This document shows positions 8,624-17,584 of a stretch of 44,835 nt of DNA, one piece after another. The notes below the pieces were generated by a model, which made no database searches, was not told where the DNA came from, and saw only the letters and a program-made list of their open reading frames with translations. A program made the translations under genes and the position numbers. Position 1 is the first letter of the stretch. The number at the start of each line of letters is the position of its first letter. Origin of the DNA: Phormidium willei BDU 130791 (GTDB lineage Bacteria; Cyanobacteriota; Cyanobacteriia; Cyanobacteriales; Geitlerinemataceae); NCBI GenBank assembly GCA_001637315.1, contig LSZA01000025.1:1-44835 (forward strand), written 5' to 3'.

Positions 8624-11600
8624 ATGTTTGTCTATATCAGTCCAAATTGCCGACAAGAAGCCCAGACTTACAACAAACTTGATAAATTAAGCCAACTCAA
8701 AGCCTCAATCCAGTCCGAGGGTTTGACCGCCATTCAAAGTCATTTTGATTGGAATTACCCATATCTTAAGCATCGTTTCCATAACTTGCGTCTGATTGGC
8801 AAAATCCAAAAAGTCGGCAATGATCGGGTGTTTTGCTTGTTAAAAATTTTCCAACGGGGTCAACCCGATTATGAACACCGTTTTTTAGATAATCCCGACC
8901 AATACGGCGAAACTCACTTTAAACCCAATATCCTCGACATCGAGCGTGAAATCCAACATCAAAAAGATGCCTTAAGCGCCGAACAACAGCCCAAACATCC
9001 GCCCGCACATTTAAAAGAATGGCTGCACAAACCCAGTTTACTGATGGATAGCCAAGGGGGGGCGATTTATGAAACGCGCATCTGGGTTGAACAATTCAAA
9101 ACCGTCGAGATTGACCGTCATTGGCAAACCTATCATGAGTTGGTTTATGGACTCATTGAACAAGACTCAAATCCAGCCATTCAAGAACAGCCGACTCCCT
9201 ATGAAGGGCTATTTTTGTGTTACCACAAAACCCGCCAAAAAGCAATTCTTTTTTCGAGAATTGAAGCCACCGATAGCCCTGGGAACTTAGCGATTTTGTT
9301 GATTTCTCCGTTCACGGAACGTCCTAGTTTACAAGAGATTGAACAATTAGGGGTCTCACTCAATTTATATGGTCCGGGATTGGAGAATCGCCTCACTCAT
9401 CCCCTCTCCCGCAACGATATCGCCCAATACTCCCTACGATATTATCCTCGCTATTTACTCCTTGACCCCGATATTTGGTATGAAATTGAGCGAGAAGCTG
9501 AAGGAAATTTTGCTCTATCTGTGGAAGAAGAAAGCATCCTAGAAGCCGGCAAACTGCCTATTTTCATCAATGGTCGAGCGGGAAGTGGCAAATCGACGAT
9601 GTTGTTTTACTTATTTGCTTATTATTGCCAAAAATACATTGATATTCGTGAGCATAATCCGGGACTTCCTGAGGTAGAGGTAGCGGTTCATCCTCTATTT
9701 ATTACCTATAACAAACGCTTACTTGAATCGGCGCGTCGGGGAGTGCGGAAACTCCTCAATCACCACCATCATTTTGCGGATAGGTCAATTGAGATTGATT
9801 TTGAAACGTTTTTTACACCGTTTCAAGATTTTTTATTGGCTCAACTGGATGCGGATACAGTCGCAAAATTTGATTTAGATAAACATATCTCATTTTATCA
9901 GTTTGAACGAGCTTATCAATCCTCTTTTCCAGGAAAACTATCTCCGGCGGAATGTTGGCATATTATTCGAGCGTTTATTAAGGGCTACAATTTAGAGGAT
10001 ATGGTGGCTGAGGATTATTCGGATATTCCTCGCAGAGAACGCACGGTTCCTGAAGATACCTTTAACTTTGTTTGCAATTCCGTCTATTCCTGGTATAAAA
10101 AATACTTAAAATCCAACCATTTTTGGGATGATCAAGATTTAATTCGCGAGGTTTTAAAACAAGGAAAAATAACCCCAAAATATAGCGCTCTTGTTTTTGA
10201 TGAAGCCCAGGATTTCACCAAATTAGAATTGCGACTGTTGGTGCAACTTTCGATTTTTACCGATTACGAACTCTATCCCCCTGTGGAGAGTTTACCCTTT
10301 GCCTTTGCGGGCGATCCATTACAAACCCTAAACCCCACTGGATTTCGCTGGACAAGTGTGCGGGCGGCCTTTTATGAACAGGTGATTGCGAGTTTAGATC
10401 CCGATCGCCATCTGAACCTTCAGATGACCTTCCATGAACTCAAATCCAACTACCGATCCCTAGGGGCGATCGTGCGGCTGACAAATTTAATTCTTCTCTG
10501 GCGCTATTTATTCTTCAAAAGCCATCAACTGACCTTACAAGTCCCTTGGAAACCCGGACACGGCATTCCTCCGCAAAAATTCATCCTCTCCCAGAACCTA
10601 GACGCCGCTCAATTTCGCCAACAATGCCAAAATGACCCCATCATTCTCATTCCCTGTGAAGAAGGGGGAGAATTGAACTATCTACGACAGGATGAACTGT
10701 TGCGAGATCTATTTCCTGAGATTCAGCAGGATAAAGTCCCAAAAAATATCCTCAGCGCCAGTCAAGCCAAGGGGTTGGAGTTTCCTTTTGTGATTCTCTA
10801 TCACTTCGGAGATGAACTGGCCCAAGGGCAAACCAGTCTGGACAAACTCTATCACGCTCAGCAACGCAACTTAGAACTGGAGTATTTCTTTAATAAACTC
10901 TATGTAGCGGCCAGTCGTCCCACAGAGGCGTTAGTGATTTTAGACTCTCCCGCTGGGGATCAGGCCTTATGGCGATTTGCCGATCGCAAGGGATGCGATC
11001 GCGCCATCCAAGCCAGCCAACTCCAACCCCAAGATGCGGCCCAAATTAGCTTTTTACCCCGGGGGGAGAGTTTCGCCGTCTTCAACCGGGACAACCGCCT
11101 CGAACAAGCGCAACAGTTTTGGGAAAACGGTTTAAGTCAGGAGAATCCCGAATTTCTCTATCGCGCCGCCGACTTTTACCGGTCTCTCAATAGCTATGAG
11201 AAAGCCGACACCTGTCAAGCCTGGGCCTTGAAGTTTGAACGAGCGTTTCAGTCCGCCGGAGAACGCTTTTTGGCCTTACAGCAACCTCACGAGGCCCGAA
11301 CCTGTTTTTGGCAGGGGTTGTGCTGGCCCCAACTGCGGGATTGGCATCAACAGTATCGCGGTTCGGCCATTGAGACGGCGATCGCCCAATTCATGGTGAA
11401 TCAACCGGCTTCACTGAGTCAACTGCGAGAGTTCAGCCAACAGCTAGAGACTCACATCAGCCAGGCCCAACGCCATTACACCGAAAAACCCTGGCGCATG
11501 GCCATCCAAGCCTACCGAGACACCATCCAAGAGTTCCTCAACGCCAAAGAAACCCTAACCCCCAGGGAATGGCAACAGTACGGCGATTCCCTCGAACAAC

Positions 11601-12769
11601 TGGCCCAGGCCAAATATCCTCAATTACTCGATAGCGCCGGTTCCTGTTTCTACGCGGCCCAAACTCCAGAAAATCAGCGTCGCGCCGTGGAATGTTGGGA
11701 AGCCTGCGGCGCCACCGACCATCGGCAGTATTCTTTAGCCAAGGCCCAACAGGTGGGGTTTCCTGAGGGACTATCCTATCTACGGGAGGCCCAGGCCCAT
11801 AAACAGATTATTGATGTTTGGGAACAAGCCGGGAAGCCGGGGAAAGCCAACTGGTTGAAACACCTCGATCAGATCCGTTGGGCCTTGGAACTCGAACGAC
11901 GATGGGATGATGTCGTGCCATATCTCTTGCAGGCCCGTCGTTGGTTGGAGGCGATCGAAACCCTCGATCGCAGCCAGGCCCCCGACAGTCAGGCCCTCAC
12001 CTGGGAAGTGGTGCGTCAACTGGCCACCTCCAACCTCACCCCCGAGGAGACTCGTCCCCAACGTCGTCGTTATGTGGAGTTTCTCAATCAAATCATCCAA
12101 GATGAACGTTGGTCCCGCCATCTGACGCCAGCGGAAGTGGGGGCGAGTTTTGAACGAGTGGGGGAGTGGGTTCCCTGTCTCAACTTTTATGAACAGTTGA
12201 TCGAGAGTGCTGATCTCAGTTCCCACTGGCGACGTTACGCCCAACAACGCTGGTTAGCCAGCAAGTTAAAGCAGCAACAGTTCGCCGAGGGAACCAATCC
12301 CCAACGGGCCGAGGCGATTCGCGCTGAGATTGAACGCAAGGGCCAGCAGTGGCACATCGATCCCAGCCGCATTCCCCCGGAACCCCAACCGTCTGAACCC
12401 AACCGGCTACCGGGAACGGTGCAAGTTGAGGGATTACCGCAACGAGTGCTGTTGCAACGTCGCGGTAACGGCGCACAATTTGTCTTAGGGGGGGTGTCCG
12501 TGGAGGCCGTCCAAACCACGAAATCCTTGCAGGTGACGTTACAGTCTCGCCAGACGGAGGAAGCGGTGTTCCTCAAACTCACCCGCAAGGGGGGATTAGT
12601 TCGTCGCAATGGCTTGACAATTTACGCAGATAATGGTAATAGCTTACTCTTTCGCCTAGGTGAAGTCTGTTTGGGTCGACTGGTGTATCGGGGAGGGAAT
12701 CCCCGAGTGGAGGTGGTGCTGTCCGGTTTAGACTCGCGCCAACGTATTTGCATTCGCCCAGGGTTGTAG
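8624..12769 (+). CDS. Large SF1 (UvrD/TRANK1-like) helicase with C-terminal helical repeats
   Basis: The 1381-residue protein has an N-terminal region of about 300 residues that I do not recognise. The SF1 motor follows: Walker A GRAGSGKST (317-325), Walker B DEAQD (526-530), AGDPLQ (562-567), an NYRS motif, SASQAKGLEF (711-720) and YVAASRP (760-766). All key motor residues appear intact. About residues 800-1270 are Gln/Trp-rich helical repeats of TPR-like character, and the last 100 residues are predicted beta-rich. The motor-plus-repeat layout resembles TRANK1-type ATPases. The first half is visibly more AT-rich than neighbouring genes, which may mean transfer. Nothing adjacent looks like a nuclease or methylase partner. 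DNA/RNA translocation is expected; a role in repair or defence is only a guess. Confidence 0.85.
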   Translation: MFVYISPNCRQEAQTYNKLDKLSQLKASIQSEGLTAIQSHFDWNYPYLKHRFHNLRLIGKIQKVGNDRVFCLLKIFQRGQPDYEHRFLDNPDQYGETHFKPNILDIEREIQHQKDALSAEQQPKHPPAHLKEWLHKPSLLMDSQGGAIYETRIWVEQFKTVEIDRHWQTYHELVYGLIEQDSNPAIQEQPTPYEGLFLCYHKTRQKAILFSRIEATDSPGNLAILLISPFTERPSLQEIEQLGVSLNLYGPGLENRLTHPLSRNDIAQYSLRYYPRYLLLDPDIWYEIEREAEGNFALSVEEESILEAGKLPIFINGRAGSGKSTMLFYLFAYYCQKYIDIREHNPGLPEVEVAVHPLFITYNKRLLESARRGVRKLLNHHHHFADRSIEIDFETFFTPFQDFLLAQLDADTVAKFDLDKHISFYQFERAYQSSFPGKLSPAECWHIIRAFIKGYNLEDMVAEDYSDIPRRERTVPEDTFNFVCNSVYSWYKKYLKSNHFWDDQDLIREVLKQGKITPKYSALVFDEAQDFTKLELRLLVQLSIFTDYELYPPVESLPFAFAGDPLQTLNPTGFRWTSVRAAFYEQVIASLDPDRHLNLQMTFHELKSNYRSLGAIVRLTNLILLWRYLFFKSHQLTLQVPWKPGHGIPPQKFILSQNLDAAQFRQQCQNDPIILIPCEEGGELNYLRQDELLRDLFPEIQQDKVPKNILSASQAKGLEFPFVILYHFGDELAQGQTSLDKLYHAQQRNLELEYFFNKLYVAASRPTEALVILDSPAGDQALWRFADRKGCDRAIQASQLQPQDAAQISFLPRGESFAVFNRDNRLEQAQQFWENGLSQENPEFLYRAADFYRSLNSYEKADTCQAWALKFERAFQSAGERFLALQQPHEARTCFWQGLCWPQLRDWHQQYRGSAIETAIAQFMVNQPASLSQLREFSQQLETHISQAQRHYTEKPWRMAIQAYRDTIQEFLNAKETLTPREWQQYGDSLEQLAQAKYPQLLDSAGSCFYAAQTPENQRRAVECWEACGATDHRQYSLAKAQQVGFPEGLSYLREAQAHKQIIDVWEQAGKPGKANWLKHLDQIRWALELERRWDDVVPYLLQARRWLEAIETLDRSQAPDSQALTWEVVRQLATSNLTPEETRPQRRRYVEFLNQIIQDERWSRHLTPAEVGASFERVGEWVPCLNFYEQLIESADLSSHWRRYAQQRWLASKLKQQQFAEGTNPQRAEAIRAEIERKGQQWHIDPSRIPPEPQPSEPNRLPGTVQVEGLPQRVLLQRRGNGAQFVLGGVSVEAVQTTKSLQVTLQSRQTEEAVFLKLTRKGGLVRRNGLTIYADNGNSLLFRLGEVCLGRLVYRGGNPRVEVVLSGLDSRQRICIRPGL

Positions 12770-12834
12770 GGAATTGCCCATTGAGCCAAGGGGACTATCC
12801 GTCCGCCAACAGCCACGGGTAATCTGATGGTTGC

Positions 12835-13236
12835 TCACTCTGGCAACCCCTCGAACTTTGGCAAATCCCCTAACTCTCTATTCCAAGCCGCTTTGCTGGA
12901 GGTAAAGAGATGGGCAGTTGGCAACATAGAGATTTTACTGTCCAAACACCCTACGGGAACGACGAGCAAACCTGCGATCTGAGTGCTTGGCAATGCTGAA
13001 CCACACAACTTACAAAAGCTTTTGTTGTGACGAGTACCTAAAAGTGTAAAGGAAGTTACAGCATCCGCCCCCGCCAACCAGATCAATTTAGCGGACTGTG
13101 AGACTAAATTGGCCGCATGAGCAGAACCCGTATCTTTTTGGCAATGCTGACAATGACACAGGTAAAAGCTGTCGAAGTCGCCTTGTACCTCAAATTTCAC
13201 AGTGCCACACAGGCAAGATCCAAAGTGATTGGTCAT
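12835..13236 (-). CDS. GFA/CENP-V family zinc protein
   Basis: The protein has 133 residues with the zinc ligand pattern of the glutathione-dependent formaldehyde-activating (GFA) family: SCLCG (Cys8, Cys10), CHCQHC (Cys27, Cys29, Cys32) and FCKLCG (Cys75, Cys78). Most family members act on glutathione adducts or small aldehydes, but many have no known substrate. It is full length for a short GFA protein. The start ATG at 13236 gives MTNHFGSCLCG. It is a single gene; the convergent helicase gene ends 65 nt away. Confidence 0.85.
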   Translation of the reverse strand: MTNHFGSCLCGTVKFEVQGDFDSFYLCHCQHCQKDTGSAHAANLVSQSAKLIWLAGADAVTSFTLLGTRHNKSFCKLCGSALPSTQIAGLLVVPVGCLDSKISMLPTAHLFTSSKAAWNRELGDLPKFEGLPE

Positions 13237-13509
13237 CGGATTTGCTTCGACAGGGTCAACGCATCAAAAATAGTATGAATTGTGCTTAACAAAGAGGGGG
13301 AAACCAGGAATGCGCCCAAAGGAGAGTCTAGCATGGGTTTTGCCGTTAACCCACTTGCGCTAACTTGAGGACAATGGCGCAAATCTCATTCTGTACACCC
13401 ATGTCTAACTCCTTTTCGGTCTCCTCATCCCGACCCCTAATTCGCGAGGATTGGGAATCCCCCACTTAAGCCATCTCGCTACGCTTGACGGCTTAAGTGG
13501 GGAAAGATG
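13237..13509. other. 273-bp intergenic region with a mobile-element relic
   Basis: No gene is visible. The region holds a small hairpin (TGGGTT 13334-13339 with AACCCA 13348-13353) and a long 13-bp stem at 13460-13502, annotated separately. The sequence between them has no reading frame resembling a transposase. Confidence 0.6.
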
Positions 13510-13513
13510 TCAA
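13440..13513 (+). mobile_element. Putative IS200/IS605 right-end / omega-RNA-like relic
   Basis: A perfect 13-bp stem (CCCCACTTAAGCC 13460-13472 with GGCTTAAGTGGGG 13490-13502) and a 17-nt loop are preceded by GGATTGGGAATCCCC and followed by GATGTCAA. This arrangement (GGAATCCCC, subterminal hairpin, TCAA end) is typical of right ends of IS200/IS605-type elements, where the TnpB guide RNA scaffold lies. No tnpA or tnpB frame is present, so it would be a decayed or non-autonomous copy. The end coincides with the stop codon of the adjacent small gene. It could instead be that gene's terminator, because the stem directly follows its stop. Confidence 0.5.
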
Positions 13514-13866
13514 TCACAAACCTCTTTACCAGCCTCATCGACGATCGCAAACACATCGAATTGGCCGAATTCAAATTCTCCCGTCACCGTGAGGCGATCA
13601 TCGACACGAACATATTGACGGGTCGAATCCCCGCACACAGCCCAGGTATCGGTGGTGATGCTGCGATCGCCAACCCGTAAACGGAACCCATCTTCCCACA
13701 CTCGTTCAACCACTCCGGTTAAACTGTCGTCGTTGGCCTGGGCCGCCGGAAGATTGACGAACGTCGCCATCGAGAGTGTCGCGGTACTTAATAATCCGGT
13801 GGCGATCGTGACCATGGGGGACAAGGACAATTTAATCATAGTGTTAGCGGTGATTACCGAGGTCAT
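13510..13866 (-). CDS. Small exported protein of unknown function (OB-fold-like)
   Basis: Starting at ATG 13866 the protein has 118 residues: a signal peptide (hydrophobic stretch ending near LPAAQA), then about 75 residues of likely beta structure (SLTGVVERVWEDGFRLRVGDRS, then VRVDDRLTVTGEF). The pattern resembles short periplasmic OB-fold or DUF5666-like domains. The two Cys (in WAVCGDS and EVCD) could form a disulfide in the periplasm. This start has an AAGGGT motif a suitable distance upstream; a longer frame reaches 13920 but adds non-signal sequence. The TGA stop at 13510-13512 lies inside the end of the neighbouring hairpin element. Confidence 0.65.
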   Translation of the reverse strand: MTSVITANTMIKLSLSPMVTIATGLLSTATLSMATFVNLPAAQANDDSLTGVVERVWEDGFRLRVGDRSITTDTWAVCGDSTRQYVRVDDRLTVTGEFEFGQFDVFAIVDEAGKEVCD

Positions 13867-13940
13867 GTTTACTTGACCCTTACTGTAGGCAATGATTATG
13901 TCCACAACATGACCGTTCACGAGTGACTCGATGGTGGGGA

Positions 13941-15674
13941 TTACCAGTCTCGGACAATCGTCGATTCTGGGTCCGGGGCGAACGCCAGCCAGAGGGGGAA
14001 TTGCAACAGTCCCAGACTGAGCTGATTTTCCGACTCATCGACAATAATCAGGGGCATCAGTCCCGCTTGCATAAACCGCTCAGCCCGTTGTGCTAGGGGT
14101 TCAGGGGCTTCAAACAGAGCCACACCGCGATCGGGTCCAAAATCAGCCCGAGAGATGCCTAGACAGTCCTGTAAGCCGCGCCGCCATTCTCCGAGACGTT
14201 CAGGGCTATTGGCCAGCACTAACACCCGTAACCGACGCTTGTACATCAGATACAACACTGAGGCGATCGCCGACGCAATCAAGATATTCTGAAGGCGGCT
14301 ATTGGTGGACTTCATCGCCCCGCGTCCGCCCTGAGTGAAAAACCAACTGGCCACCCGTTCCGCATGGACTGGCTCAAAGGTACGACGCAACTGCCAGGGG
14401 GGACCATAATAATCAGGATTGTTGCGATATTGATCCAAAGCCCGACGAATCAAACGTCGTTGTTCGCGAAATCCCTGTTCACTAAACTGGGGACTTGCGG
14501 CCCCCTCACCGCGACTCTCACCCCGCTCTCCTCGGGAGCGACGGGGAGCGCCCTCGACGGGAGTTGGAGCGGCGGCGGGAGCTTGGGTTGGCTCAATTTG
14601 CAACTGTTCGGCCGCAACCGATAAGTCTTGCAAACTGCCCACCAGATAGTTTTTAAACCCTTGCACTCGCACGGCGATATCTTGGGACACGCCGGCGAAG
14701 GACGTTTGCATTTCCTTACGGATGCGCTCTTGGCGGCGTTCTAAACGCTCGATATCCACCGTTAGAGCTTGTTTGCGTTTCTTGAGTTCACTGACCCCGT
14801 CTTGCACTAAGCGCCCTAAATCTCGTTGCAACTCAGCTTGAGCCTGCTGCATCTCCTGTTTAGCCCGTTCGAGTTGGCTAATTTCGGCTCGTAAGGCCTC
14901 GGCCCGCTGTTCGAGAGCGGCAATCTCCATCTGCACCGCCGGAGATGCGGTTGGCGTCGCTCGGGCTTGAGGAGACTCTGGGGAAGTTTCTGGTTCAGGG
15001 GTAGTTTTGGGGGTCTCGATAGCCGAATCCCCAACACCCGAATCTCCAACACCCGAATTCCCGGTGTCTGCTGTCACTGGCTCAGGCTGGGGATTGGGGG
15101 GGGACGGCTCCTCAGGCGGTTCACTTGCGGCCACAGGTGACACCATCACCACCCTAGATTCCTCGGGGTCGTTAATGTCAGAGGCCACTGGCTCAGAGTC
15201 CTCTGGCTCAGAGGCGACGGGAGCGGCACTCAGGTCATCATCATCATCGTCATGATCCTGCCACGTCTTATCCTGGACGGGTTCCTGGATCATCTCTCCT
15301 GGGGGCGGGTCATGGGGGATGCTGTCGTAGTCGGCGTAAGGGTCTGACTCATCATCGTCATCATCCTGCCAGTTACTGTCCTCGTCATCCCAATGACTGG
15401 CTTCCTCATCATCGTTGTCATCATAAAACCCGGCGTTGGAGTCTTCCGGGGCGGGGCTGGAGGAATCAGCGGAATCGAGGGAGGCTTGGAGGGGTTGGGC
15501 TAGGGGGGCGATCGCCCCTTCGGGTAGCCTAGACTCATCCCCTTGAGGTTGGGGGGCGGGGTCATCTTCCCAAGGAGAGGGTTCAACGGGAACCGACTCC
15601 GCATCGACATCCCAATCCTCTGCGTTGGGGTCGGGGTTGGGGCTTCCGTAGGGGGTGTTTTCCTCTAAAGTCAT
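13941..15674 (-). CDS. DUF3086 protein with long acidic N-terminus and coiled coil
   Basis: The protein has 577 residues in three parts. Residues 1 to about 245 are low complexity and very acidic, with Asp runs, many Pro/Ser/Glu and a small repeat (GVGDSGVGDS). Residues about 248-345 form a charged coiled coil (EIAALEQRAEALRAEISQLE and onward). The C-terminal part matches DUF3086, a family nearly restricted to cyanobacteria and of unknown function, and includes a short hydrophobic segment (ILIASAIASVLYLMY). Start ATG at 15674. It lies 54 nt after the DUF3119 gene on the same strand, so the two are probably co-transcribed. A structural or membrane-associated role is a guess from the coiled coil. 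Confidence 0.85.
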   Translation of the reverse strand: MTLEENTPYGSPNPDPNAEDWDVDAESVPVEPSPWEDDPAPQPQGDESRLPEGAIAPLAQPLQASLDSADSSSPAPEDSNAGFYDDNDDEEASHWDDEDSNWQDDDDDESDPYADYDSIPHDPPPGEMIQEPVQDKTWQDHDDDDDDLSAAPVASEPEDSEPVASDINDPEESRVVMVSPVAASEPPEEPSPPNPQPEPVTADTGNSGVGDSGVGDSAIETPKTTPEPETSPESPQARATPTASPAVQMEIAALEQRAEALRAEISQLERAKQEMQQAQAELQRDLGRLVQDGVSELKKRKQALTVDIERLERRQERIRKEMQTSFAGVSQDIAVRVQGFKNYLVGSLQDLSVAAEQLQIEPTQAPAAAPTPVEGAPRRSRGERGESRGEGAASPQFSEQGFREQRRLIRRALDQYRNNPDYYGPPWQLRRTFEPVHAERVASWFFTQGGRGAMKSTNSRLQNILIASAIASVLYLMYKRRLRVLVLANSPERLGEWRRGLQDCLGISRADFGPDRGVALFEAPEPLAQRAERFMQAGLMPLIIVDESENQLSLGLLQFPLWLAFAPDPESTIVRDW

Positions 15675-15728
15675 CTCGATTCCTAAGGGTTGACAAACGG
15701 GCAGATGTATGGTAAGGCGACTGAGTGA

Positions 15729-16130
15729 TTAGCGGGAGGATTGGGGACAGCGTTGTTCGAGGCAGTTGCGTAGCATTTTGGCATTAAACAACACCGGGAG
15801 AAAGTGAATACTATTGACTTCCCGGAAATAGAACAAAATGGGGACTGGCGGCCAAAAAATTTCCCAATTGAGCCATTCGGAGTAGGGAAAACGACGAATC
15901 AGAGAATCGGAACGATACACATCCAAGTCAGTTTGGGTAAATTCAAGGCGAATGGTTGCCGCTTGCACCATTAAGAAGAGGCCAAACAGGGCGATCGCCG
16001 CCGCCAGCCAAATCTGCACCAGCATCAGAGGAATCGCCAGCAAAACCAGAACCACGGGAATGGCGTAACTCGGGGCCAATTCAACAATCGGTTCGAGTTC
16101 AACGCGAGTTGAAGCTGAGGTAGAAGTCAC
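15729..16130 (-). CDS. DUF3119 family membrane protein
   Basis: The protein has about 133 residues from GTG 16130, which is preceded by AGGGGA at good spacing. An upstream GTG at 16175 would add 15 residues with no better signal. Two close hydrophobic segments (SYAIPVVLVLLAIPLMLVQ and WLAAAIALFGLFLMVQ) form a hairpin in the membrane. A soluble part then follows with the conserved FPYSEWLNWEIFWPPVPILFYF region. That pattern is DUF3119, a cyanobacterial family resembling a PH-like membrane-attached domain, function unknown. It is upstream of and probably in an operon with the DUF3086 gene. Confidence 0.8.
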   Translation of the reverse strand: MTSTSASTRVELEPIVELAPSYAIPVVLVLLAIPLMLVQIWLAAAIALFGLFLMVQAATIRLEFTQTDLDVYRSDSLIRRFPYSEWLNWEIFWPPVPILFYFREVNSIHFLPVLFNAKMLRNCLEQRCPQSSR

Positions 16131-16273
16131 AGGCAAATCCCCTAAAAACAACAAACATCGGCTGGGCGATCGCACCTCGCCCGCATCGACGATTCTATTT
16201 TAACCAGTGCCGCAGGGCCGGTTCCAGGGCGAGAGGGGCGGTCTAGGTGAGGCAATCCCCCCTCTCGGCGGCG

Positions 16274-17416
16274 TTACGTACGAGACTCAACCCAAACCCG
16301 GAACCCTTCCACGCGCAAGGATTTACCACGGGTTCCACAATATTGGCCATCCCCCATCACGGGCGTGTCGCCCATATTCTGAATATGCCCAGAATAGCGG
16401 ACAGTGTAGCGGCTAGCGGACTCTCCCGTTAAGCGAATCGCAAAGCCTTCCACTTGCCGGTTTTCCCCCCGACTGCCGAGATAGTGTCCTTCCGTCACCC
16501 AAGGGGTATCCCCCACTCCCGAGATATGGGCCATATATTCGAGTTTCACCCCAGGAAAGGCATTGGCAAGGCGCAGTTGGAACCCTTCGAGGCTGCGAGA
16601 TTGCCCCCGCGTTCCGGCAAACTCTTTCGAGGCAAATTGGCGATCGCCCAATCCCTGAATATGCACCAACACCGTCAAGGGCATCGATCCGGTTGGCGTA
16701 CCTCCGGTGAGACTTTTCGCCCCAAAGACAATCAAAGGTTCTTCGGATTGGCCCGATTGAGGGGCAGGCTGAGATGGGGCCGGTTTCGTGGCTGTCGTGG
16801 TTTCTGTCGCATCTCCCCACATCAACAAATCCGCCCCACCACTAATTTGAGGGCGGACTTGTTCAGCTTTGGGAGTGGGAACCGTTTGCGAGGCTAAAGG
16901 CGTTGTCGCCGAGGCACTGGTGGCCACCGGTTGGGGGTTGGGGGCGACTTGGCTGACATAGAGTTTGCCTCGGGAAGCCGCCATGGCGATGGTTTGCCCA
17001 AACACTTTCTCTAATGTCGGTTGGAGAGTGGCCCACTGGGCATCGCTGAAGCGATCGCCCTCATCGACGGCTTTCAACAGTTGGGCGACGGGATGTTTGC
17101 CACTGAGTAAATCATTAACATCGGCCGGAAGTTGATTAGCCGGGGCATTACTGACCTGATTACGGAATAAGCGAACCTGCTGTTTAAATTGAACTAACGG
17201 TTGGAAACCCGGCTGTTCCCGGTGATCGAGGGCATCAAAGCGGTCTAAGATGGCGATCGCCTGGGCTTTCGTATCTCCACCCGTAGCGGCGGGTTGGGAT
17301 TGCAAGAGGCGTTTGACCTCCCCCCAACTCATACCATCGTGAATTGCCCCGAGTTGAGCAATTTGGGCTTCCAAACTGGTCAGTTGATTCAGTAAAACGG
17401 TTCGATCAGGTTTCAT
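16274..17416 (-). CDS. Protein with three C-terminal ChW-type repeats
   Basis: The protein has 380 residues from ATG 17416 (an upstream TTG at 17428 is less likely). Residues 1 to about 150 are helical and contain no signal peptide. A Pro/Thr/Gln-rich linker follows. The last 135 residues are three tandem units of about 45 residues ending in EGFQLRL, EGFAIRL and EGFRVWV, each with G-D...G(T/S)RG...(L/V)EGF. They resemble the clostridial hydrophobic-W (ChW) repeat, but the Trp of the GW signature is Asp. ChW repeats elsewhere are extracellular binding modules, so a cytoplasmic-looking N-terminus is odd. Function unknown. Confidence 0.75.
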   Translation of the reverse strand: MKPDRTVLLNQLTSLEAQIAQLGAIHDGMSWGEVKRLLQSQPAATGGDTKAQAIAILDRFDALDHREQPGFQPLVQFKQQVRLFRNQVSNAPANQLPADVNDLLSGKHPVAQLLKAVDEGDRFSDAQWATLQPTLEKVFGQTIAMAASRGKLYVSQVAPNPQPVATSASATTPLASQTVPTPKAEQVRPQISGGADLLMWGDATETTTATKPAPSQPAPQSGQSEEPLIVFGAKSLTGGTPTGSMPLTVLVHIQGLGDRQFASKEFAGTRGQSRSLEGFQLRLANAFPGVKLEYMAHISGVGDTPWVTEGHYLGSRGENRQVEGFAIRLTGESASRYTVRYSGHIQNMGDTPVMGDGQYCGTRGKSLRVEGFRVWVESRT

Positions 17417-17584
17417 AGTCTCAAACAAGCGTCAGATATAGATAAACAAACAGGTGGCGATCGCCGATGACCTTCCCCTCAGACGAACTGGCGGCAGTCT
17501 CAGAAGTTCCCCGACAGGCATTGTAGCCCGCCATCTCCCCGGTGCGATCGCCCAACCCCAGAACTCAACAACAGAAGTCAACCC

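Noticed and set aside
11780-12609. Minus-strand frames under the helicase C-terminus
   Set aside because: They are shadows of the high-GC end of the helicase gene with no independent support.
13460-13502. Ordinary rho-independent terminator for the gene at 13510-13866
   Set aside because: Not fully excluded, but the 13-bp stem has a 17-nt loop, no U run on the minus strand, and flanks that fit an IS200/IS605 end better.
15230-15430. ATC/TCA triplet-rich stretch considered as a microsatellite
   Set aside because: It is the Asp-rich coding part of the DUF3086 protein; no long perfect array exists.
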